Positions 46,772 to 57,761 of a DNA stretch of 64,000 nt are shown piece by piece. Both the position numbers and the translations under genes were made by a program. This stretch comes from Kwoniella bestiolae CBS 10118. Its lineage: Eukaryota > Basidiomycota > Tremellomycetes > Tremellales > Cryptococcaceae. Location of the stretch: assembly GCF_000512585.2 (NCBI RefSeq), contig NC_089247.1, positions 868,001-932,000 on the forward strand, written 5' to 3'. A model generated the notes under the pieces. The model saw only the letters and a program-made list of their open reading frames with translations, did not search any database and was not told the origin of the DNA. Each line of letters begins with the position of its first letter. Within the stretch, counting starts at the first letter, position 1.

Positions 46772-48540
46772 ATGTTGACCATCTACCTATTGGCCCTTCT
46801 TTTACCTACTCTATCACTCGCTTCCCCCGTACATCTCACCGCTCGTCAAGATCCTTGTGCCTCCCCCACGGACGTTGCGCAATCATGGTTATGCGAGCAT
46901 CCCGAGATCCCCACCGCCCCCGTCGATTCAGCTACGATTATTGCAGGGGATTCCGGTACCGTCAATCCATCTACCGTCCAGCCTCTTCCTCCCTCTGTCC
47001 CCGGTACAGAAGTCGCCCCTTCTGCGCCTGTCGGGTCGGTCCCTCCAAGTTCCGATATCCCCCCTACCGGGACATCATTGACGAGTGCGGCCACCCGGAC
47101 CATGGGAGTGAAGCCCACCTACCCTGCCACGTCCGTATCTGCTATCCCCCTCGAGGGACCCTTCAGCGCGTCGGAGGTCCCCACCCCAGCAACGGAAAGT
47201 ACCATCCCCAACAGTGCCAGCTCGGTCTCGGCCGTCGAGCCAACTTCAAGCGCAGCCTTACCCTCCAACACCCCCGGCTCATCAGATTGCTCATGTGGAT
47301 ATTCCTTCTCTGACAAGTTCAATTCAGCCTACTATCCCAAATCAAAGATCATAGACTTCTCCACCATCCCTGACGGGACAGATCTGGCCACACTGGGATT
47401 GAATGTCAGTGAAAGTACGATAGGTCCCGCATCCGTGGCTGATCCGTCCGCTCGGTGCGTGGGGACCCTCGAGAATGTATATATTGCGGGTGGGGTTTTG
47501 AATATCAAGGTTCCCGCCGGAGCGGGTGGGGGTCTGACAGCTGGAGAGGTGATTTTCGAGGAGGAGTTGCCTACTGGTGGGGTGTTTTCAATGGAGGCTA
47601 AGATTGATAAGACCGAGGGGACCTGTCAGAGCTTGGTGAGTTCAGCTTCGCCTTCTCCTGGTAACTGCAAGATATCGTATACAGTATATTATCACCATTA
47701 CTTGGGGGGAGTTTTGCTGTACTACTATGGGAGATCACCGGCTGATGCAACTACAATCTTCAATTCCCAATAGTTCACATACACCACGATCGAGGGGACC
47801 TCGGATGAGCTAGATATGGAAATGCTAGGTAATAACATCTTCAAGCCTGGTCAGAACGGTGATCAGGGTATCGGATTGAGCAATTATCAAGTGAGTCGGC
47901 TCTTTCTGTACTTTTCTCGTCCTGGCGGCTAGAAATTCAGAGACACACATATTCAGATGTACTGACACGTCATCTAGCCCGATGGAGCGAAAGATGGTGC
48001 ACATGCAGCATACCCCAACGATCCCACAGCGGATTTCAATAGATACACGTGAGTCATCTGCTCCTTCACTACAGTATTTAATCACTGCTGATCAGCCATC
48101 TTGACTTCGTAGCATCGGCTGGTTCTCGGATTCAAACAAGTTTTACTACAATGACGAGGAACTGAAAGGGCCGGAGCCTCATTGCAAGTACTACATTCCT
48201 ACTACTGGAGAGATCGGTTCTCTGACCTTATGCCGTTGGTCGTGAATGTACTGCATCACAGTACCAGTCAACCCATGCTCGATCGTCATCAACAACTGGT
48301 CCAACGGTGATCCTGGTTTCACTCAGGGTCCTCCCGCCCAAGACAATATCTTACAAGGTAAGTTTCGGCGAGCCCTTGAATAATTTTGATCATGAGATTG
48401 TGCCGTTTGGAGATCGACTGACTTGACCATTGGGTCATTTAGTCCGAAAACTGGAATACTATTATCAGACCGAGGAACACTCGATCTACCCTGCGTTGGC
48501 TCCTGGATGTTCTGTCGAGAACGCTTGTCAAGCATCTTGA
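46772..48540 (+). CDS. Secreted glycoside hydrolase family 16 protein (cell-wall beta-glucan/transglycosidase type)
   Basis: Six exons: 46772-47635, 47774-47890, 47978-48048, 48113-48183, 48262-48357 and 48443-48540 (438 residues). A clear signal peptide (MLTIYLLALLLPTLSLA) is followed by a Ser/Thr/Pro-rich stalk to about residue 170, probably O-glycosylated, then the catalytic domain from CSCGYSFSDKFNSAYYP. The GH16 active-site motif is DELDMEMLG (residues 299-307), with the nucleophile and acid/base Glu at 300 and 304. Further blocks are TIGWFSDSNKFYYNDEEL, VNPCSIVINNWSNGDPGF and KLEYYYQ. Family members cut or transfer wall beta-glucans; substrate cannot be told from sequence. The intron at 48184-48261 has a GC donor (gcaagt) instead of GT. 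No GPI-anchor signal is seen at the Cys-containing C-terminus. Confidence 0.9.
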
Positions 48541-48859
48541 GGAGCTTAGCCTGCATGGTTCGAATGAATTAGCTGAGAATTGGAGATACATTATTCTGCA
48601 TAGGATGTCAACCTTATCAATCTCATGTTTGATACATGCCAATCCTATACATCACAGTCTGTACAAGGAGTGAGCCACAACTATCGCTGCGAGGAGTGAT
48701 ATGCATCGTGGAATTCTGAACCATTTCTTCTGCTTTATCTGTTTCCACATTCTATAATTCGAGAATGAAACTTTTTGTCAGCTTCTGGTGTTCGTATTGC
48801 AATCATTCATCCGTATTCTGGCTCACCTAGTTGATCCTAGCCCATCTCGAGACGACCGT
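48541..48859. other. Convergent 3' intergenic region at the border of the paralog array
   Basis: Spacer between the GH16 gene (+) and array copy A (-). No repeat or mobile-element end is visible that would explain the array. Confidence 0.4.
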
Positions 48860-50359
48860 TTACTCTTCATCTTCGGAGTTTTCGGAGGTCTCCCCATCTT
48901 CAGTCTCGCCCACAGGTCGTTGCCCTATGTAGCTTGCGGTCCACATGTTAGGATAAACGAAGTAGCTACAACCTTTCTCACTAGCGGTCAAAGCAGCAGC
49001 CGAATGTCTATAAATGGTGTAGTGATTCCAATAATTCCAATAACCAGGGTCACTACTATCTATCTCCCACATTGCTATGCCTTCCAGCCGAGGGATATGC
49101 TTGAAGGCCGTGTCTTTGATCTTGTCCCGGCACATTTCACTCAGGTCCGAATGACTGTCCCACTTCTTCAATGTATCGATCAATTGTCTTTTGGTCTGAC
49201 TTCGAGTTGTTGTCGGAAATGTTTTCTCCCAGTGGCCATTTCCAGCGAGTACTAGAATCCCGCAATCCAAGAATCGTAGGTCCTCGAATCGAGATAGAAG
49301 GGCGAGCAGGTTGGACTGAATATGCTATCAGCTTTAGAAGAGGAAGTTTGTGGAAAGCTCTACTGGGCTTACTAGTTGATCCACATCACGCTGCAGCGCT
49401 TCAGGAGGGAGATCCGCTATATCTATAGCTTCACCCATACTGATAATACCCAAAGTGACTGAATTCGCATCGACGGCCGATGGAAAATTGTTGACCACAT
49501 AGCATGGTAGAAACACGGGTGGTTCCCCCTCGTTGTGCATCGACAGACGTAGATCCGTCACTTGAGGTAAATTCTCATAGACCACCTTCAGAACTTCATC
49601 AACTTTGGATGTTCCTTCGAAAAGCTTGATATATAGGGTTCGAACCGAAGCGAGTGAAGAAGTAGTCGAAATGGCTTGGAGTATCACTGGTAAATTTGGG
49701 GAATCAATAGTCTTGATATGTCGGAGCTTAGAGGTGTATTTCGTGATCAGAACCGAAAGGTCTTTGGCGCATGCTTGACAGTTTGTGTCGACAGCCAGCG
49801 AAGTCAGATTGGAAAGTATTGGATGAGGATAATTGGGTAAGCAGGATCCCGATGATGCGTGGAAACGAGGGCGGCAAAGAGGAGTGTTGATGATCACTAG
49901 TTCGTCGAGTGAAAAAAGGCTTTCGAAAAAACCTGCCAAGGTAAGCCAGGTAGGTATGAGCGATTGACCTGACTTGGGAGAGATATTGATTGACATTCGT
50001 CTGCGGGTGTGAGTACATACGTGAGCCCTCATCTGATGATACGTCATATGCAAGTACAATCTGACCCACACGTACCTCACACCCCTCTTGACTGTATCAG
50101 GACCATCGGTAATCCATTTGATCAATTTACTCCACTTGGCCAATCTGACATGTATCCCCTTCAGTTCGAGGACACTTCTCATCCTGCTACAAGTACTTCT
50201 AAGAGCCAGGTAATCGGCTATCACCTCGGGATCGATGTCACTTGCATAGTTGGCATAGTGTGGATGGAACGAGGGAAGAGGAATGAAGTTATCCTGGTGG
50301 AGGTAGTATCCGATACGATGTAAGATGTCGTCGCTGAGGCTGAGAAGTCCGGGAGGCAT
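48860..50359 (-). CDS. F-box-like family protein, array copy A (455 residues)
   Basis: Exons 50359-50076 (284 nt), 50000-49373 and 49315-48860. The N-terminus MPPGLL SLSDDILHRIGYYLHQDNF with LALRSTCSRMRSV resembles an F-box (Leu/Ile-rich helices ending in LRxTCxRxR), the part that would bind Skp1 in an SCF ubiquitin ligase. The middle has LDELVIINTPLC, CQACAKDLSVLITKYTSKLR and several leucine-rich strands (VTDLRLSMHN), suggesting substrate-recognition repeats. The third exon encodes LEGIAMWEID...YWNYW and a very acidic end (TEDGETSENSEDEE). A continuous frame runs through intron 1, but paralogs C, E and F support the intron, and its removal joins GVR to RMSIN. This copy lacks the His of the CxH pattern found in the others. 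Function unknown; the SCF role is inference. Confidence 0.8.
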
Positions 50360-50636
50360 TGCGAATGGAGCGATGTATTATGGCGATTTGGATTCAGGAT
50401 GAGGACTGCAGAGGTGACGGTGTTGATGATGTGCCGGTGATGTTAAATAAACACTGTAAGTACAATAGCCAGAAAGGGAGGAAGAAATGATTGATGATGA
50501 TGATGTACAGTCACATGAACATTACTCCAGTCGCGTCGAATTTCTAACTGCGCACAGACCATCACTGTACTCGACATGGACATTGTATGGGCGGATCATG
50601 TACTCTACTATACTCGACATCTGACTATACAAGCTA

Positions 50637-51305
50637 CTACCAACTACATGGTGGTGAGTCGATGGTACCAAGATGCAGAAGTTTCGGGGTATCCAGTGTG
50701 AGCAAAAGAGGGATGATCAGACAACACGTCCGACATTTCAGTTCGACCGAGAGAGACGCAAGGCTACGCATCGAGGTATGTCGAGAAGCGAAGAGATGTT
50801 TGAGGGAGGGAATGTTATGATGATGGCGGCATATTGGTGTGTCCAGCAAGATAAGCTCTTCAAGGGAGGTGAGTTTATTTAAAAAGCTGACGAGAGTGAT
50901 CCAAGCCAGAGTGACGGAAATACCTTTTTGGGTGGGTATGTCAATTGTCATTCGCCTGGTTCGTCCTCTATCAGCTCCAGCTGTTCAAACGAGTGGACAA
51001 GACTGGAGAGCCAAAACCCACCTCACACCCCGCTTGACATCTCTTGGTCCACTCGCAATCCACTTCACCAGCTTCCCCCATTTCGTCACTCTAAAATGTA
51101 ATCCCTTCAACTCACATATCCCTTTAATCCTCTTACATGTACCTCTGAATGAGAGGTAGTCGGAAGATACTTTCGGATCGATGTCACTTGCAAAGTTGCT
51201 CCATGCTGGGTTGAATGAGGGGAAAGGGATGAAGTTGTCTTGGTGCAGGCATTAACCGATACGGTGGAGGATGTCGTCGCTTAGGCTGAGGAGGGTAGGT
51301 GACAT
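50637..51305 (-). pseudogene. Truncated, nonsense-mutated array copy B
   Basis: The minus-strand ATG at 51305 starts a copy of the family's N-terminus, but codon 18 is TAA (51254-51252) where paralogs have a Tyr, Gln or similar codon in the IGxxxHQDNF stretch. After it the frame stays open through CKRIKGICELKGLHFRVTKW to the family's intron 1 position. Exon 2 follows (MTIDIPTQKGIS, LTSLEELILLDTPICRHHH, CRTCCLIIPLLL) and stops at SPPCSW near 50637. The last 190 or so residues, including the FWE...W signature, are missing. The rest of the frame is well preserved, so the inactivation may be recent, unless a downstream start is used. Confidence 0.82.
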
Positions 51306-51788
51306 GTCTGTTGTGTTGTGTCTTCTTCGAGCAAACACACTGATCTCAGCAAATATTGTGTAGGTTGACTTTTCGATGTACAGGGTGAAAAACACGAAGA
51401 AGGATGGATAGGTAATGTCAGCAACATTAAACGCACGATGATTGATGATTTACAGATCGAGAACTCGCGTCAACGCACAGACAGTGAACCATCATGCTTA
51501 GCCCAATACAGTAACACATTCTTGCGAATCGCATTTGCATATGATGATTATATGTGTATACTGGAAATAAGTCTTTGTTATTGGGGCTCATATGCATATC
51601 ACTATCTACAGGACGATCTACGCAGCTACATTGGTATCTTCTATCATTCTTAGCCTCCTCATAATCCTCCCTTACGTGATATTAGACTGATAGATTGACA
51701 TGTTCGTCAGGTCAGTTCAGATCAACGTCTCACTGAGGCCAATGAGAGATACTTACATAATGTCATGACTGGGCATGCTTCCGTCTCC
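51306..51788. other. Spacer between array copies B and C
   Basis: It lies upstream of copy B and downstream of copy C, both on the minus strand. A plus-strand open frame at 51438-51653 has no motif. Nothing else is seen. Confidence 0.35.
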
Positions 51789-53285
51789 CTAGGAAGTCGT
51801 CATGAATTCTGAGCTGAGACGTTCGGGTGTAGTCACAACCTCCACAGAGCAAGTTCCATCATCTTCTGTAACACGGTGATATTCCCATCTATACCATTCC
51901 GTCACATCCATCTCGCCCTGTACGTCAATGAGTCCATACGGTTCCCAGAAGTATCCTGTTTGTAAGCTGGGGATATGCTCTAAGAAAGGCATAGCGGCGA
52001 CGCAAATGGCTGAACGAAGTTTGTCTTCGTAGTGCTGAGTGAATTTCTGGAATGTAGTAGGACTAGCACCACGTTCGGACCATTTTCTCTTTCTGGTGAA
52101 ACCTTCCAAGTGGGGTCGGCGATCTTTGATTGAGAAGGTGGCGAGAAGATCCATTGTCTTGAGGTTTGGCAGATTACCCAGACTTTTCAGAAGACCTAAC
52201 TACAGCAATCAAATCAGATCAGAGAACAACCACCAAGTACAGTAGGAACATTGAGAGGAAATGAGCACTCACAAGACAAGGCCAATCGTCTTCAAGAGCA
52301 CGAGATCGGAAGGTGACAAAATCTGACCTGAAATCTTCGAATAATTCGAATCCAAGCCTCCATGTCTCGTTATCGGTAGGTCCAGGTCCAGCTCGGAAGT
52401 GGACTCCATTGTCAGATTTAAAATCGTTTATTGACAGAACGACAATCTCCAGCTCAGGAAGCAGCTCCTTTAGACGTAGAAGATAATTGCCACTATCCAA
52501 ATAGGGAAATACCAAGCTGCGTAGCTTCCAGAAAAGAGTGGTCACATGTACCATCCCACCTGAGCTTGCGTGACGATTCAACCATAAGTTGATCCCTTTC
52601 TCCGGCAGAGACCATCCAGCTGTTTTGACAAACTTGATTGACGGCATGCTTGGCAACAGGAGATTGATATGCGGAAGGGCGCACGAAGGGCATCGATCTG
52701 AGATTGCGAACGACATAAGTCTTCCAAGGAAGTCGTGAGAAGGGGTTCTCAGCTCGCTTAACCTTTCTCCTGTGGCTTGACGAATCGAAGTCGGGGAATG
52801 GGTACAGAGGGGCGTTCGGACCAGTATAAGCTCTTCAAGATCGGTGAGGAGTCCAAGGAAATGAACGATGACGGGCCAAGCGTAGGAGATACGCAGATTC
52901 GGTTGAAATTGGATATCGATTTCAACGCGTCTGGAAGTGAAAACGTAAGCTATCATAATAAACTGTCACAGGTTCCGGGAAGGGGAAGTTTCCGAACCCA
53001 CCTTACACCTGTCAGGATACTATCAGGCGCTTTCATCGTCCATTCCACCAATTTCTTCCAATTCTTCAAAACCACATGTAAACCCTTGGGGAGACACAAA
53101 TCCCTAACTCTTCTACATGTTAATCTAAGATTCATGTAATCCTTCTGTACATTCGAGTCGATCTCTGAAGCCCAGTTGAAGTGGTGTGGGTGGAAGGAAG
53201 GGAGAGGTATGAAATTGTCGGTATGGACGTAGAATGCGACTAGTTGGATGAGTTCGTCGGTGAGGTCGAGGAGGGTTTTCGGCAT
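51789..53285 (-). CDS. F-box-like family protein, array copy C (450 residues)
   Basis: Exons 53285-53002 (284 nt), 52930-52273 (658 nt) and 52199-51789. MPKTLLDLTDELIQLVAFYV...DNFIPLPSFHPHHFNW leads into MNLRLTCRRVRDLCLPKGLH, the F-box-like head. Intron 1 interrupts GVR/RVEIDI at the family position. The middle contains LEELILVRTPLCTH (CxH), RCPSCALPHINLLL (CxxC) and leucine-rich strands (LLPELEIVVLSINDF). Exon 3 encodes GLLKSLGNLPNLKTMDLLAT and the C-terminal LQTGYFWEPYGL...EWYRWEYHRV. All junctions are in frame and no lesion is seen, so this copy looks functional. Family function is unknown. Confidence 0.82.
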
Positions 53286-53962
53286 GGCTGGGTATGCTGT
53301 CTACGGTGCTGCTGTTTGATGTCCAGTGTGTGTTGGATACGGTGTGAAGGTTTATGAGCTATACGAAGGATAGATTGGAGTTGTTAATGGGAAAGAGGGA
53401 GAAAGAGGGAGAAAGAGAGTCGAAATCTGGTTTATATACTGCACCCTTCAAGCGTTGTTGATGGTAACCAAACAAAGTCACGTGGCATGTGTGTATATAA
53501 CTTATTCGATGCAGGGACCATGTCTTTGTCTCTGGTATAGTCATGAGCAGTACAACAGCAGAAGGGAATGTTGGGTATCGCGCCACGCCTGGATGAAGAC
53601 TGTGATGGTCACCTCTGAGCTGTGCAACCCAGCGAGGTGTAGGTCTTCTCTCTTCAAGCATGTCCTCGAGTGATACTGTGCGAATACAAACCTTCGAGAC
53701 CGACTTGTCAAGGGAAGCCTTCATGGTGATCATCTACATACTGTATAGCACACACGATCAAAGGACCCTAACACGTGTCACCGAATTAATTCATCATGAA
53801 CTGAGATGACACTCATGCACATACACTGTCGATCTTGTTCTCTTTCCTTTTCACATCCAATCCCGTACACTTACCGTCATCCCCAGCCCAAGTAGTCACG
53901 CAAATCACTTCTCTTCATCACTATTAACGGACCCCCATTGCCAAGCACAGTCAACCCACCAA
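53286..53962. promoter_or_regulatory. Divergent spacer between array copies C (-) and D (+)
   Basis: A 677-base spacer between the two start positions. It has a short imperfect tandem (gagaaagaggga units) at about 53395-53416. No coding exon is seen. Confidence 0.4.
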
Positions 53963-55568
53963 ATGCGCGACCCCAAGTTGCCCAGGAACCTCCTTGATCT
54001 CGACGATGTCATAATCCGACGAATAGGTTACTTCCTGCACGAAGATAACGAGATCCCCCTTCCTCTGCTTCACAGCCATTGGATGAACTTCAAAACCCAT
54101 ATTAAACCGGGAATCGGCAGATCATACAGGTCATTTTCGAATACTTGCAAAAGGTCAAGAGAGCTGGTACCACTGAAGGGACTTCATATGAGATTGACTT
54201 AATGGTATAGACTGGTCAAATGGGTGGAAAAGGGATCCACGTCGGTTCTGAGTGGAATAAGGGTGGTTTGCGATTTCCTCTCTTCCCTCTCCAGCGTCTT
54301 ATCTCATAGTCAAATACTAACTCTGGGATGGTATCGTAGACGACTAGAAATCAACATCCCTCAAACCGCTAAACTCTCCTCCCAATCGTTCTTCTCCAAA
54401 TGGTTAATCCTCGTCGAATTCCTCTCCAAGCTCACATCATTAGAAGAGCTCATAATCATCGACCTTCCATTCTGTCAACATGACCAGCTCAACGAAATCA
54501 CCAAACGCCACAACAAACTTCACCTCCCTCGGCGTACTTCCTTGAGCCTCCAACAAACCTGTAGACTCTGCTCGACGGAATGGATCTCACCGTTCCTTTT
54601 GGCCTGTCCCAACTTCCTGGGACTCAAAGCGGTATGCAGAGAGGGGACTGAAATATTACTCGATTCAACTGTCATCGCATGAAAAGAACGATATGGGAGA
54701 GTATCACATCCCCTCCAACAGCTTTATATCAAGGTTCAAGCGGAAGATGAAGGATGTACAGATATAATCAAACTTTACCTAGATCTTTCAATAACCTCGA
54801 GGAATTCATGATATCCCCTCATACTTCTCAAAACCCCGGATCCCTCGTGCCCGCCATATACCTCGGTAAATCGAAAACATTCAATGATCCCAAAGTCAAG
54901 CCCATCATCGCAGAGTACCCAGCGACCTTGAGCGACAAGTCTTTGATGGACATTGTCAAGTTGAGAGGTGTATCCTTCGTAAGTCATTTCACATAAGTCA
55001 CTATGTACAAGTCAGCTCCTCGAGACAAGTCGAGCTGACGTTATGCCTTGATCATCATCCAGGATTAGACCTTCGTGAGAAATTTTCCATATATCCCCGA
55101 CCTTCAAGTCCTAGACATGGGTATAAGGATCTTCATCAGTCTCAACAAAGCTCAACGAGATCGACCTAGCTCATGTACACAAGTATCAATAAGTCTGGAG
55201 AGGGGTACGACGTCTTTTGTGGAATACGAGCAGCACGTCGACCTCCTTCGAAGGGAGCAGCAAGCGAACAAAGACTATCTAACACTCTTGATGTCTATCA
55301 TGTTATCTTTCACCAGGCTCTTTCACAAAAAAAGTATATCCCCTCGGTTCGGAAAGTCTACTTTTGGGAGTTAAAGAAAAATGCCTCCAGGGACGTCAAC
55401 AAAGGGTGGAATAGATGGTGTTGTAATGTCTCAACAGATGAGAATGGGCTGGTAATTTTTGAGGTGGATCCCGTTATCGTAGCTACCAATGAAAAATGGA
55501 CAAGAAACATAGAAGGAACCGGCGCGGAGGAGGAAGATGCTTATGAATCGGATTCTACCGATAGCTAA
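53963..55568 (+). pseudogene. Decayed array copy D with multiple lesions
   Basis: The head (NLLDLDDVIIRRIGYFLHED, then CKRSRELVPLKGLHMRL) is a family F-box-like region. In-frame stops occur at 54200-54202 (TAA) and 54680-54682 (TGA). The family's intron 1 position is at 54262, but the donor reads GG rather than GT; the 78-base intron is in frame and stop-free, so it may now be retained. A frameshift is needed between about 54683 and 54775, because LPRSFNNLEEFMIS continues in another frame. A TAG follows the exon-3 acceptor near 55066. Another frame change lies near a run of 7 A at 55327-55333, before VYFWELKKNASRDVNKGWNRW. Family landmarks remain in order: LEELIIIDLPFCQH, TCRLCSTEWISPFLL and YFWE. 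It is a pseudogene unless unusual splicing rescues it. Confidence 0.85.
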
Positions 55569-55830
55569 GGAAAGTATAATAGGTAAATCTGAAGTTGCAC
55601 TACTGTAGCCGCTGCGTGACTGTCAACTAACTTCCCTAGATGGTGAACAGCTATCAGAAGATCAGGGGTAATGACATGCATATACATGTAGCTGTGGCTG
55701 TTCAGCTTTCCAGCTGTCATCCCTCTCTCAACACAGCTCTCCCATCGCTGCAAAATTGATTGTCGTTGATCATTGGTTGGATATCTCTTCTACTGCCGTT
55801 ACTAGACTACGCGGTTTTCTAGCTTTCATT

Positions 55831-57395
55831 TCAGTCATCATCGCTTTCATCGTCCTCTTCATATTCCCAATCCCTACATCCATCTACATTATCCATCCAA
55901 GAGTGTTTGAACTCTTCTGGTCGACGATCGAGCTCTATCACTACTCCATCGCTCAATCTTTGACAATGCCACTTCCATCTTTGCCAAAATGGTTTGTCAA
56001 GGAGGTGATGATGTGAAATGTATTGCCAGAAGTGACCTACCCGAAGTGTCGGTATAGTTGCTGCGATCACCTCTGCTGCCGAGATCATTGCCGAGTATAA
56101 ATCTTCTTCGTCGTCTTGCTGTTCCTGATGAAAGTTGTACCGAGGACGGCAACGGTTCTGGCTCCTATCGTATGTTGATCGCTTGACGTGTGGTGAGATG
56201 GATGTAAGCTCGTGCCTATGTGGGGGCATCTGAATCTCAATTAGACAATCTAGTTCTTCCAGATGTTTGAATCCCGTGAGGATTTCGAGGAATCGGTCCT
56301 GCAATGTCAGTAGGGTCGAATCAGTCATGCAGTACAGATCCACCACCGAGATATGCAGCAAAGATATATGTACTTACAAAGGTTCGATCGTTGTTCCACT
56401 CTTCCACCGGTCCGGCGTCATCAAACTCCCCAACGACATCCTGACTGGTCATCTTGAATAACCATCGCTCTTCGTAGGTGGGTTTGCAACAGAAGAGGGA
56501 GAACGGTTCACACAACCACGCTTGGTTCTCGCAGCAGCATGTGAGATGGAGATTACGAATATTTGGAAAGGTTTGGGCAACCTCATCCAGGGTCGTATTT
56601 CTGTCTAGAGAGCGAAATGTCTTCCAATACAAGGTCGTGACCCTCCCAACGATACGGTCTTCAGATTCTTTTGAGCTTGCAGGCTGATATAGCCTTTGAG
56701 TTTTCCACGAGGGCGATATCTTGACATGTCGTAGGCTGGACGCAGCCCGGAGTAGAAGTCTGGATATCTGATCCGTGCACCGCTCGCAGGGCGTTTCTAT
56801 CGCAATGGAGCTGACGTGGGGAAGGAAATCCGTCTCTTCGTTCAAGGATGAGGGAGAGATGAATCCTGCTGTTTTAAGGTGTTGACACAAGGAGGTTTTA
56901 CGTATGATGAGCTCCTCGAGATTGCTGAGAGAACGAAGGAACGAAGTGAGAGTGAACCAGATGGGAACGATGCTGTAATTGGCGAGTTGTTTGTCTTGGT
57001 ATAATTCGATTCGAGGGATATCAATGACCATTCGTCTGGATTCAAGCACGCAAATCAGCAGAATCCTCCCAAAGTGTATTGTTGCTGCAATATATTCCTG
57101 AGGGTACCCACCTGACTGCTCGCTTCACACTGGTCGGAGCTTGGACTGCCCATCTAAGCAATTTTGACCAAGAGTCCATCCTCACATGTAATCCTCCAAT
57201 GGGACAGAGCTTCCTGATGTACGTGCAAGTGGATCTAAACGCGATATAGTCCTTCTGAATGGTAGGGTCAATTTCATCGGCGAAGTTGGCCCAATGAGGG
57301 TTGAAGCTTGGTATAGGGATTTCATTATCGGTGTGGACGTAGTGAGCGATATGTTGAATGATCTCGTCGCTGAGGTTGAGTAGTCCGGTGGGCAT
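55831..57395 (-). CDS. F-box-like family protein, array copy E (469 residues)
   Basis: Exons 57395-57112 (284 nt), 57035-56378 (658 nt) and 56298-55831. The first two exon lengths equal those of copy C. MPTGLLNLSDEIIQHIAHYV...DNEIPIPSFNPHWANF and IAFRSTCTYIRKLCPIGGLH form the F-box-like head. The middle has LEELIIRKTSLCQH (CxH), CERCTDQISRLLL (CxxC), and VTTLYWKTFRSL with further leucine-rich strands. Exon 3 encodes FKHLEELDCLIEIQM, then LRVGHFWQYISHH...FWQRWKWHCQRL and an acidic C-terminus (EYEEDDESDDD). An in-frame ATG at 57491 would add 32 residues; I chose 57395 because it aligns with the other copies. No lesions are seen. Confidence 0.82.
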
Positions 57396-57761
57396 AATGA
57401 TGGGCTTCTGACAGGTGAAGGAGACTCCTAAGCTCATCTGGTTTATGTTGAGAACATTGGGGGAAGAAGAGGAAGGGAAAGGAAAGATCATCTTACCCGT
57501 ATGCTTTCGAGCAATATGATTTCTGAGATTGAATGGAAACGGAGATAGGGATCCGAGCTGATAAGGATAAGCTTGTTACGTATACGATGAATATTTATTT
57601 GGGTCACCCACATACCAAACCATATGTATGACGTGATAATCGCATCTAGATAAACAGATAAATCATCATCCTACTCGTACATCATTTCTTGTCCGTCATC
57701 TATCTTCCATCTCCGGATATGTCATGTCTGATAACAAAGAAGCATACGAAAGTCATCCATC
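57396..57761. promoter_or_regulatory. Divergent promoter between array copies E (-) and F (+)
   Basis: A 366-base spacer between two start codons. No specific element is recognised. Confidence 0.4.

Noticed and set aside
46567..47313. 248-codon plus-strand frame overlapping the GH16 5' end
   Set aside because: It is in a different frame from the signal peptide and stalk of the GH16 protein and is Arg/His/Pro-rich noise from the stalk codons.
53390..53420. Short gagaaagaggga repeat upstream of copies C and D, considered as a CRISPR-like or satellite repeat
   Set aside because: Only two to three imperfect units; a simple purine microsatellite.
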